Positions 33,814-43,689 of a stretch of 64,000 nt of DNA are shown here, piece after piece. Position 1 is the stretch's first letter; every line of letters begins with the position of its first letter. The position numbers and the translations under genes were made by a program. The notes under the pieces are model-generated. The model did not search any database. It had not been told where the DNA came from and saw nothing but the letters and a program-made list of their open reading frames with translations. This DNA comes from Thinopyrum elongatum (taxonomy: Eukaryota > Streptophyta > Magnoliopsida > Poales > Poaceae), in the NCBI GenBank assembly GCA_011799875.1, contig CM022299.1:28547996-28611995 (forward strand), in the 5' to 3' direction.

Positions 33814-35989
33814 AGCATCCCCAAACTTAATTCCTACTCGTCCTCGAGTAGGTAAATGATAAAAATGGAATTTTTGATGTGGAATGCTACCTAACATATT
33901 TATCCATGTAATTTCTTTATTGTGGCATGAATGTTCAGATCCGTATGATTCAAAACAAAAGTTTAATATTGACATAAAAACAATAATACTTCAAGCATAC
34001 TAACAAGATAATTATGTCTTCTCAAAATAACATGGCCAAAGAAAGCTTATCCCTAAAAAATCATATAGTCTGGCTATGCTCCATCTTCATCACACAAAGT
34101 ATTTAAATCATGCACAACCCTGATGACAAGCCAAGCAATTGTTTCATACTTTTGATGTTATCAAACCTTTTCAATTTTCACGCAATACATGAGCGTGAGC
34201 CATGGACATAGCACTATAGGTGGAATAGAAGGTGGTTGTGGAGAAGACAAAAAGAGGGAGATAGTCTCACATCAACTAGGCGTATCAATGGGCTATGGAG
34301 ATGCCCATCAATAGATATCAATGTGAGTGAGTAGGGATTGCCATGCAACGGATGCACTAGAGCTATAAGTTTATGAAAGTTCAAAAAGAAACTAAGTGGG
34401 TGTGCATCCAACTCGCTTGGTCACGAAGACCTAGGGCAATTTGAGGAAGCCCATCATTGGAATATACAAGCCAAGTTCTATAATGAAAATTCCCACTAGT
34501 ATATGGAAGTGACAACATAGGAAACTCATTATCATGAAGATCATGGTGCTACTTTGAAGCACAAGTGTGGTAAAAAGATAGTAACATTGCCCCTTCTCTC
34601 TTTTCTCTCATTTTTTTCTTTTTTTAGGCCTTCTCTCATTTTTCTTCTTCTTTTGTTTGGCCTCTTTTTTTTCGTTCGGAGTCTCACCCCGACTTGTGGG
34701 TTAATCATAATCTCCATCATCGTTCTCCTCACATGGGACAATGCTCTAATAATGAAGATCATAACACTTTTATTTACTTACAACTCAATACTTAGAACAA
34801 AATACGACTCTATATGAATGCCTCTGGTGGTGTACCGGGATTTGCAATGAATCAAGAGTGACATGTATGAAAGAATTATGAACGGTGGCTTTGCCACAAA
34901 TACGATGTCAACTACTTGATCATCGAATGCAATATGACAATGATGGAACGTGTCATAATAAATGGAACGGTGGAAAGTTGCATGGCAATATATCGCGAAA
35001 TGGTTATGGAAATGCCATAATAGGTAGGTATGGTGGCTGTTTTGAGGAAGGTATATGGTGGGTGTATGGTACCGGAAATAGTTTCACGGTACTAGAGGGC
35101 TAGCAATGGTGGAAGGGTGAGAGTGCGTATAATCCATGGACTCAACATTAGTCATAAAGAACCCACATACTTATTGCAAAAATCTATTAGTTATCGAAAC
35201 AAAGTACTACGTGCATGCAACTAGGGGGATAGATTTGTAGGAAAAGACCATCGCTCGTCCCCGACCGCCACTCATAAGGAAGACAATCAATAAATAAATC
35301 ATGCTCCGACTTCATCACATAACGGGTCACCATATGTGCATGCTACTGGAATCACAAACCTTAACACAAGTACTTCTCAAATCCACAATTACTCACTAGC
35401 ATGACTCTAACATCACCATTTTTATATCTTAAAACAATCATAAGGAATCAAACTTCTCATAGTATTCAATGCACTTTATATGAAAGTTTTTATTATATCC
35501 CTCTTGGACGCCTATCATATTAGGACTAAATTTATAACCAAAGCAAATTACCATGTTGTTTAAAGACTCTCAAAATAATATAAGTGAAGCATGAGAGTTC
35601 ATCAATTTCTATAAAATAAAACCACCACCGTGCTCTAAAAAGTTATAAGTGAAGCACTAGAGCAAAATTGCCTAGCTCAAAAGATATAAGTGAAGCATAT
35701 GGAGTATTCTAATAAATCACGATTCATGCGTGTCCCTCTCAAAAGGTATGTACAGCAAAGATGATTGTGGCAAACTAAAAAGCAAAGACTCAAATCATAC
35801 AAGACGCTCCAAGCAAAACACATATCATGTGGTAAATAAAAATATAGCCTCGAGTAAAGTTACCGATAGATGAAGACGAAAGAGGGGATTCCTTCCGAGG
35901 CATCCCCAAGCTTAGGCTCTTGGTTGTCCTTGAATATAACCTTGGGGTGCCTCGGGCATCCCCAAGCTTAGGCTCTTGCCACTCCTTAT
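33814..35989 (-). mobile_element. Block C polypurine tract and 3' untranslated internal region
   Basis: Collinear with block B (21754-22144, 28657-30420), including the doubled GGCATCCCCAAGCTTAGGCT motif at about 35899 and 35955. No gene seen. Interrupted by element D at 35990; resumes at 58164. Confidence 0.6.
35985..35989. repeat. Target-site duplication CTTAT, left copy (element D)
   Basis: CTTAT immediately left of the D LTR. The same five bases follow the other LTR at 58164-58168. Confidence 0.85.
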
Positions 35990-37022
35990 TGTTCGCACAC
36001 AAACACATCACCGTGTACCTCCAACACCGAGGGTGATGCACCGCAGCTCACGTTGAAGGAGACCTGTCCGGAAGTGCGGTACGCAAGCAATCCGGCGGGT
36101 GCTTTTTAGGACCCGAAACCCCACGCGCCCGGGACAGACCCCGTCTGGACGTGCGGAGGCTATGGGCTGCCCTAGGTCGACCTGATCGCCCCTAGGGCCT
36201 CGAGGTTCGCCGCCCTACAAACGAAGAACGAACGAAGAATGAGAAGAAAGATACAAGGATAGGGGATAGATGAACACGAAAAAGTAGTAGATACGTTTGT
36301 TCGATTGTGTGTTGTTCAATCGGCCGTCACCCCTTAGGTATATAAGAGGCGGCTGGACATCCCGTGCAAGAAAAAATCTTGGATTCACGTCCAAAACCCT
36401 AGTCAAATTAGGATTGATTTTGTTCAAACTTTCCAAAACTGTTCGGTTTAAAACTAGCTGCACCTTGCGGGTCATTTTTGAGGTGGTAAACGACCTCGGA
36501 TGGAAACGAGCCCAAAAGTAATCTTGACCATTTCGACGAGAAGAACAACTTTCATGCTGAACGTTTTTTGATCAGAGGTTATCTTGAGGGTCAAATCGCT
36601 TGCGCAATACAGGCTATTATTTGCGCTACCCATCAGACAAGGAGACTGGTGGGGCGCGCCATATTTTGCCTCCTAATAGGGCCGCATTCCGATGGCTCTA
36701 ACTTTTGCATACGAACTCGGAATGGGACAATTTTTATATAAAAATCAACCGTTTCGACGAGACGCATAACTTTCATGTTGAAACTTTTTCCATTTGAGGC
36801 AATCTTAATTGGGTTTCAAGCCATTCTTTAATCTTGTGTCAACATGAGCATCTCCGAACTTGTCATAACTTTTGCATCCGAGCTCCGTTTTAGAACACCT
36901 TCACATCCATCGTGATCTTCTAGAAGAAAGCCATACCATGGTGAATTCCAATCATAAGTTTGAATTAATCTTGACATAGCTTAAAGCAACTTTTACGATT
37001 GTGCCACTTTTGAGCGTCAACA
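35990..37022 (-). mobile_element. Element D 3' LTR
   Basis: Plus-strand ends TGTTCGCACAC and GAGCGTCAACA. It matches 57133-58163 throughout, with scattered substitutions. On the minus strand it starts TGTTGACGCTC. The polypurine tract (minus strand AAAAACAGGGGGGCATG) abuts at 37023. Confidence 0.85.
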
Positions 37023-37040
37023 CATGCCCCCCTGTTTTTC

Positions 37041-38109
37041 GGCAAAGCTAGCGTGCCAAAAAATAACGTGTGTCATGTTTGTTCTAAGGACGATGTCAAC
37101 ACTCGATCGAACATTTATATGTGCTTAGGGCTATAATTGTGTATCGGCCATGTCTTTGCTTAGGTGATATTTATATATCAGCAGTTATTTGTTTGAACCC
37201 TTGATTGCGAACTTGGGTGAAACCTTCTCAACTTCATTAACAATCCGATGATAAGGTTCCATATATATGTATCTCAAAGACATCTTCTGAACCATATTAT
37301 TCACCCTTTCGCTAGGATTTTGCAGATAATCAAGAATGAACTTCCTACAATCCTTGCTTCGCCTTCATAAAAGTTTCATTAGTGGCCGAGGTGGTGAGCT
37401 CCAATTCGGCCTTACCTATGTTGGCAAGAATAAGCAACGGCTATTGATAGATGTGCAATACACCATGATCGACATGGTAGCCAGATGCTTGCTATGCCAA
37501 CTCTCTCCAATTGTCATGTTTAGATATATGAAGAATATTAAAACAACCCAAGGTAAATTTTGAATCTAGACATACCCCAAGATAAATTATAAGTGATTCG
37601 TCAAAACATTGATAACCCTTGGATATTTATTGCACTACTCATAAGGAATCACCGAAAGCCTCAATATGTATAGCACCTATAGCAAGTAAAAGATCCTAAC
37701 CGAATAACATTGCATATTCGGCTTTGATTATTGTGCAATAAATATTTTAAGAGGCATACGAGGCTTGTTTTGGTCTCCAATTGAACTAAGGACGATGTTA
37801 GGATACTACACCGGCCATGCTTTGACATATTCTTAGGGTGATAGATAAATATCGTCCATTACCATGAGGTCCATGTAGAATTCACCCACCAAAGTTTGTG
37901 TAGCGGAAATAAACAAATAAAATAGCAATAAAATATTTCGGCCCCTTTGTATTAGCAACAAAAATGTAACTAACCAAATATATAGTGATTTGGTAATACC
38001 CTGTCATGATATAGAAAATTATGTTGCATCCATGGATCAAAATAAGTCCATGGAGGGTAACTGATCATACCTAGGGATGAATTCCATGGCAAAGGCATCA
38101 ATGGCATGG
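37041..38109 (-). mobile_element. Element D 3' internal non-coding region
   Basis: No gene recognised. A 75-codon plus frame at 37336 is not supported. The Tekay element is inserted at its left end (38110-38114 is the TSD). Confidence 0.5.
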
Positions 38110-38114
38110 TTGAA
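38110..38114. repeat. Target-site duplication TTGAA, left copy (Tekay element)
   Basis: TTGAA precedes the 5' LTR and recurs at 52140-52144 right after the 3' LTR. Confidence 0.9.
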
Positions 38115-39826
38115 TGTAACACCCCCGGTGATTAGCAACAGTAATCACTTTTGATAATGACATGTTAGCATGATCAACAGTGCATAATCATCATTAGCAT
38201 CATATTGCATTTCAACTCCTAAGTCAAATTCAAATTTAAATGAAAGTGGAATATAAAAGTTGTCCAACATAGGAGCTAAAATGTCAGATATATAGCAAAT
38301 ATTCCAGAGGCTATTCTAAAATTGAAACCAACATCATTGGAATTGGATAAGTGACTCGAACAACCTCAAACAGTGGATAAAGATAATATTTAATAACCAT
38401 TTATTAAATCTGAAATAGATATGGAATTATGTTTTGTCCAAACTAATTTTAGGTGTTAGGGAATAATGCACTGGTATTTATGAACTAGGTCCTCATGTTT
38501 TACAAAAACCATTTTGAGGCCTGACTATTTACTAAACTGAGAAAGGAGAATAAAGAAAAAGATAAAAGAAAAATGAAACATAAAGAAGAAGAAGGACCCC
38601 CCCCCCTCCGGCCCAACTGGGCCGAAGCCCAGCCGGCCGGCCCACTTGTGCCCCCCCCCCCTGGCCTATATGGCCCCAGCCGGCCAAACCCTAATCCCCA
38701 CCCCCCTCCCCTCGCTCCTCTCCTCCCCCCTCGTCTGGATCGGGATCTCCCGATCCCGTCCGCCCCGTCGCCTACGCCGTCGCCGACGCCGCCCCGTCGC
38801 CGCTCCCCCTCGTCAGCCCCCACCGGGGGGGGGGTAGGGGGCCGGGAAGAGGGGGGGGGGGGAAGGATCTCCATCCATATCATGATCGGATCGCGGGAAC
38901 GGCCCCGTCGCCGACGCCGCTCGCCGACGCCGCCCCGCTCCCGCGCCGATCGGCCAGCGCCGACGCCGCCGCCACACCGACGTCGCCCCGTCCTCTCCTC
39001 TTCCCCGACCAGCCGCCTGGCGCTCGGTCGCCCCCTCCCTCGACTGGATCCGGATCGGGGCAAACCCCCGATCCCGTCGCCCGACGCCGCGACGACCTCG
39101 CCGCCGCCCGGAGCCCGCGCCTCCCCGCCGGCCTGCACCTCGTCTCCGTCGCCGTCGTCCCCGTCGACCGCCCCGACCCCCCGCTGCCCCGTCCCTACGA
39201 GCACGGTGAGGCCTCGGGCCTCTTTTCCCCTCTCTGCTCCCGCACCTCGCCGCGCGCACCGCGCCCCCGTGCCGCCGCTCACCGCGCTGCGCGCATGCTC
39301 ACGCGTCGCCGCGCCCCAGCTCGCGCCCGACCGCGCTGCGCGCGCCCCGCTCGCGCCCACTCCAGCCGCCGCTGCCGCTCGTCCTCTCGCCTCTGCCTCC
39401 GCTCGCCGCGGACACCCGCACGCGCGCGCGCCCCCACACCTCGCCCGCGCGCTCGTCCGCATCGCGCGCCGTGGCCCCGCGCTCACCACCGACCCGTCCA
39501 GCCGTGCCTCGCCGGCGCCCGTGGCCAGCGCCCGGGCGCACCCTGGACGCGCCCGCTCGGGCTGCGCCCACGCCCGCCCCGTGTGGCCGTATGGGCCACT
39601 GCCCGGTGGGCCCTGCCCCCCCTGTGACGCTGACAAATGGGGCCCACCCCCTAAAAACGATTTAAAAGAAATAGAAAATAAAAATAGAAATGAATAAAAT
39701 AATTAATTAAATAATTAATTAGTTAATTAATTAGTTAATTAATCCTGATTAGGTTAATCTAATTAACTAATTAGTGTTAATTAATCAGTAATTAAATTAA
39801 TTAAACCTAATTAACCTAACAGCCTA

Positions 39827-39889
39827 TGACAGGTGGGACCCACCCTGTCAGGTGGCTGCTGACGTCAGCATGATGTCATGCTGACGTCA
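39827..39889 (+). promoter_or_regulatory. Hairpin plus double TGACGTCA palindrome in the LTR
   Basis: TGACAGGTGGG / CCCACCCTGTCA (39827-39850) forms a near-perfect inverted repeat. It is followed by a 30-base imperfect palindrome with TGACGTCA at 39860-39867 and 39882-39889 around TGATGTCA. TGACGTCA is the classic plant bZIP (TGA/CRE-type) site. The identical block is in the 3' LTR (49791-49820). A role as LTR enhancer is inference. Confidence 0.45.
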
Positions 39890-40279
39890 TCAATCACTGT
39901 TTCGGATAATGTTGAATTAAATAATTAATTAAATTTCAGAAATTAATAAAAACTTTAGAAAATCATATCTTTTAAACCGTAACTCCGATGAAAATACTTT
40001 GTACATGAAACTTGCTCAGAACGACGATACGAACCCGGATACGCCCTCAGTATCTCCGTCAGATGCCCGCAGCTATAAGAACGTTGAACAATTAGACCGA
40101 TTTCGATAAATGAATAGTGTCCAACTTTAATTAAATAAATCCGAATAAATTCCTAAATTAACTAAATCATTTAGTTAGGCAGTAGAACACCCCGGCATAT
40201 CATTTAGGCATGTCATACATATTGTTTGCATTATTGCCGTGAATTTATTGTTTCTCTCCCCCTCCTTCTCTCTCGATAG

Positions 40280-40369
40280 ACGCCGAGACCGACGTCGCTG
40301 CTGTCGAGTACGACTACGCTACTGACGAGCAGCCCGTTGACGACCTCCCTCTCTTGCCAGAGCAACCAG
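40280..40369 (+). other. Exon-like module 1 in the Tekay 5' LTR
   Basis: Follows a pyrimidine-rich tract and TAG acceptor (40278-40279) and ends at CAG before GCAAGC, a GC-type donor context. The frame encodes AETDVAAVEYDYATDEQPVD and continues to LPLLPEQPG. A 90-base equivalent lies at 50211-50300 with one visible change (Val to Ile). The diverged LTR family carries a related acidic segment ending ELPGKQPPL near 14380-14460 (minus) and 19696-19775 (plus). Confidence 0.4.
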
Positions 40370-41818
40370 GCAAGCCCCCCCCTTGAGCATTCCAGATATC
40401 GCCCATTCTATTCTCCTGCTTGCATTAGATTTCGCTACTGTTAATGTATGCTCCTATTCTGATGCATAGCCTGCTGTTGTAACCTGTTCATTGCTATCTT
40501 ACCTGCCTATGATAAACTGTTTAGTATAGGTTGGTATGAACCATCTGTGACCCCACCACCTTACTTTGTCGCCCCTGCTTGTTCATCGACGACTCGATCA
40601 ACGTGATCGTCGATCAGAGACAGACGCCTCACTTCGCACCCCCTTAGTTGTACGACTCTGCGTAGTAACTATCGAGTGCCGAGGGTGATACCTCGTAACG
40701 CACTCCTGATGAATACTCTGCAGCATAGCTGTACGGTCGTGGTCATCGAGGGTGATTCCTCCTTCTCCATGTCCGATACGACTCTGTCGTGCAACCCCTC
40801 AGTGTGAACCTCGAGGGTGATACCTCTTACGTTCACCCTGATGATTATGACCACACGGTTACTTGACCTTTTCCACAGGCGGGTCCACCCTGGTGGGTAC
40901 CCGCTGGGGATCTATGATTTCGGGTGTGCCGGAAGGGCACTCGAGTGTGACATTGTGGCGGAGCATCAGAGACTCTGATTGTCTCCGCTTGATACTAATT
41001 GAGCCTATTGGATTTGGGTGTGTGATCTGAATGGGTCGACGTGCCCTATACGCACTGCCACCACGCGGGATAATGGTTATGGGGCCCTCTGCGATGTACG
41101 TTTCGCCGAAAGCTTATCAGACGTCACGATTCACCGTGCGGGCTGATCGTCGGGATTGGGCTGGATACTTCACTGGCGAGTTCAGTGTCGCGCCTGCACC
41201 CCGGCCAGCCACGCAACGCGCAGGGTGCCCAGGGCGATGGCCCGAGACCCCTGGGTGCATAGGTTAGTCCGGCGTGCTGACCTCTCTGCTGAGCCTAGGT
41301 AGAGCGCTGCTTCGTGTTGATCTTCCGAGGACGGGCATTACCCAGCAAGTATGTCCGGCCAGAGTTGATCGAGCGTGTTGGGTAACAGTAGTGCACCCCT
41401 GCAGGGATGAATCTTCTATCGATAGCCGGTCCTACGGTAAAGGACGCTCAGTTTGTGTATCCCGATCTACTACTTAAACTGGATACTTGTTACTTAATTG
41501 AAGCTTCGGGATTACTTTCTCGCTGGGAGTCGAGGAAGGATCTTTGAGCTGTACTTCAACATGTTTGTTAAATAAAATGCTATTCTACTCTCTTCTACTG
41601 CTGCAAGATGATGGCTTTGAGAAGATGTTTGAAGATGCTAGTCTTCGATAGGACTAGGCCTTTCTCTCTATTCTGGCATTTCTGCAGCCCAGTCCACATG
41701 TACAGCCTTTTCTCCATTGATAATGTTGCATATGTAGTATAGATCCTTGCTTGCTGAGTACTTCGGATGAGTACTCACGGTTGCTTTATTTTCTCTTTTC
41801 CCCCATATACCCCACCTT

Positions 41819-41929
41819 GATGATACACCAGACGATGGAGTCCAGGAGCCAGACGCCACCACCGGAGCCTACTACCAGGCGGGTCCAGAGGGCACGTACT
41901 ACTGGATCGAGCCAGCTGACCAGGAGTAG
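41819..41929 (+). other. Exon-like module 2 in the Tekay 5' LTR
   Basis: Frame DDTPDDGVQEPDATTGAYYQ...GTYYWIEPADQE ends in TAG at 41927-41929. An identical frame is in the 3' LTR, and related acidic, Tyr-rich frames with a terminal stop lie in the other LTR family (21098-21169, 12988-13059). Confidence 0.4.
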
Positions 41930-42211
41930 GATCGGAGGCTCCCAGGCAGGAGGCCAACGCCTTTCGATCTAGTGTCGCTGTTTGTGCTAGCCTTCTTAAG
42001 GCATAACTTGTCTAACTATGTCTGTACCCAGATATTATTTGTATGACTGACTTATGTATTCGGATCTTCGGATCCCTGGTCTGTAATATTGTGGACCTCC
42101 GTTTATTTGTGTTTAGAGTTGTGTTGTGATATCTTCCCGTGAGTCCCTGGGTTTGATCGTACACGGTTGCGTGTATGATTAGTGTACGATTGAACCGGGG
42201 GCGTCACAAGT

Positions 42212-42224
42212 TGGTATCAGAGCC
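42212..42224 (+). other. Primer-binding site (initiator tRNA-Met type)
   Basis: TGGTATCAGAGCC starts four bases after the LTR end at 42208. It is complementary to the 3' end of plant initiator tRNA-Met. Confidence 0.85.
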
Positions 42225-42605
42225 GACTGCCTGTAGGAAGCCCCCCTTCCAAATTCCTTGGCCGAAGTTGAGTCTAGAAACCGAGAAACTAATTTACTAA
42301 CTTGGCTGTGTGGCTTACGGGCCCACGTCGCCAACTGGGTGGTATTAGGATCTTTTATTCCTCGTCTATACTCTGGGACTCTAATATCTCTTCTATTCGG
42401 GTTAAATAAAATTTTACTAACGCCGACACTTAGGATCTCGTAAATCCCGTCTACCCGGAGAGCTGGATATCTGTGCGATTTCCCTGTCGTTGATCTGATT
42501 AGTCTGATAATCATTTTCCTTTCCATTGTTTTGTTTAACCTTTCTCTCCGAGTTGTGTTAAACTTCTCGTTGTCATTTGACAAATCTGAATTTCCTCTGT
42601 TTCAG

Positions 42606-43343
42606 ATGGACCGTTTGTTTCCACCGCGTTCTACGATACAGCTTGTGCTTCGCACTTGGGCTCGTGATGCCCCTGGTTTTCCAGCTGTCCTGATCGCTCT
42701 CATGACCAGACTTGGCTACCGCTGGTACCCTGAGTACATGGTTTACGAGGATTACCGCGAGTTTAATCAGGAGCAGTACCATGCTGATGTTCGTATCTAT
42801 GATCGGCAGAATGACTCAGACACCGAGCTGCACCTTTTCCACGGTATCGGCGTGACGATTGAGATGGCAGTACATGATGCCGCCTACTCTGCTGTCGCAC
42901 GTCTTCGAGGACAGTTCAGTGATATCTTGGATGACTCTGAGTTCCGATACATTCCGTATGCCCCTGCTGGAGATGCTACCGGATACTACACAGCTATCTG
43001 TGCCCCGTTCGAACCTCGTCGCTATGATCCGCGCGTTCTGATTCAGTGCACTCAGGCTCTGGATCGCACTGTTCGGGCTCTCGCCGTCGAGTTGGTTGCC
43101 ACTCGAGCACGTCTCTACGATGCTATGACGCAGTTGATGCCCGCTGTTCGTGCAGGGATACATCCGGAGCACATCCTTTACCCGCGCAGGACTCAGATGT
43201 ATGCTGGTATTGACTGGCCTGCTGTTGGAGGTCACACACCTACACGTGGACCTCTTCTTACAGTTCGAGACCGGGTTCTGCATCAGAGTGCACATGGAGC
43301 ACAGGATCCTTCCGCGACGAATATTCGTCGTCCGCACTCATAG
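42606..43343 (+). CDS. Extra ORF upstream of gag (ORF1), dsRBD-like fold suspected
   Basis: ATG at 42606 follows a pyrimidine-rich TTTCCTCTGTTTCAG, so it may be the first codon after a 3' splice site. The frame is also open upstream, but without an ATG. The protein is 245 residues. Residues 24-102 show a helix ([13 protein letters not shown]), three strand-like stretches and a final helix with [20 protein letters not shown]. This pattern resembles a double-stranded-RNA-binding fold; no sequence search was possible. The rest has a helical region (around [20 protein letters not shown]) and a loose C-terminus. It overlaps the open stretch preceding gag in another frame. Extra sense ORFs between the 5' LTR and gag are known in several grass gypsy elements, without agreed function. 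Confidence 0.65.
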   Translation: MDRLFPPRSTIQLVLRTWARDAPGFPAVLIALMTRLGYRWYPEYMVYEDYREFNQEQYHADVRIYDRQNDSDTELHLFHGIGVTIEMAVHDAAYSAVARLRGQFSDILDDSEFRYIPYAPAGDATGYYTAICAPFEPRRYDPRVLIQCTQALDRTVRALAVELVATRARLYDAMTQLMPAVRAGIHPEHILYPRRTQMYAGIDWPAVGGHTPTRGPLLTVRDRVLHQSAHGAQDPSATNIRRPHS

Positions 43344-43689
43344 TTACCCCGTTACAGTGGTTTTCTCCGATGTTGATGTAGCCTTTGCTATGTCTCGTTG
43401 TGTACTTCCTTACCGCGTGCCTGCGCGCCGCCTAGTATGTCTAGCTTATAATTTGCGCCGTTATGCTGTCCGCATGTACCCGACTTTGTGTATGGATCTG
43501 TATGTCTTAATCGACTACTGTTATGTATCTATTACACTGCTTAAGGTATTGTCGTGTTACATCATACTTGTCGCTAAACACTCGCAATTGCTTTTACTAA
43601 ACTACCCCCTGTTGATACGTAGCAGGGTGGTTAGACCAGGTGGTCGTGGTCGTGGTCGTGCCCCTGAACGTCCACCACCGCCAGACTAT

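Larger units (their letters stand above)
38115..42208 (+). mobile_element. Tekay 5' LTR
   Basis: Starts TGTAACACCCCCGGTGATTA and ends GGGGGCGTCACA. It contains a very GC-rich segment (38590-39640), an AATTAATTA low-complexity run (39690-39810), a palindromic TGACGTCA pair (39860-39889), exon-like modules (40280-40369, 41819-41929) and a tandem repeat around CGAGGGTGATACCTC (40680, 40747, 40812). The 374-codon Pro-rich frame at 38573-39697 and its antisense partner are products of the GC-rich segment. Their C-rich runs differ in length between the two LTRs. Confidence 0.9.

Noticed and set aside
38500..39697. Overlapping 374- and 378-codon frames on opposite strands in the Tekay LTR (and 48475-49585 in the other LTR)
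   Set aside because: They come from a very GC-rich segment that is open in many frames. The frame depends on lengths of C runs that differ between the two LTRs, and the peptides are Pro/Arg low-complexity.
43150..43616. Taking 43150 as the start of Gag
   Set aside because: The codon is GTG and the first 155 residues are hydrophobic and unlike Gag. The Gag pattern begins near 43620.
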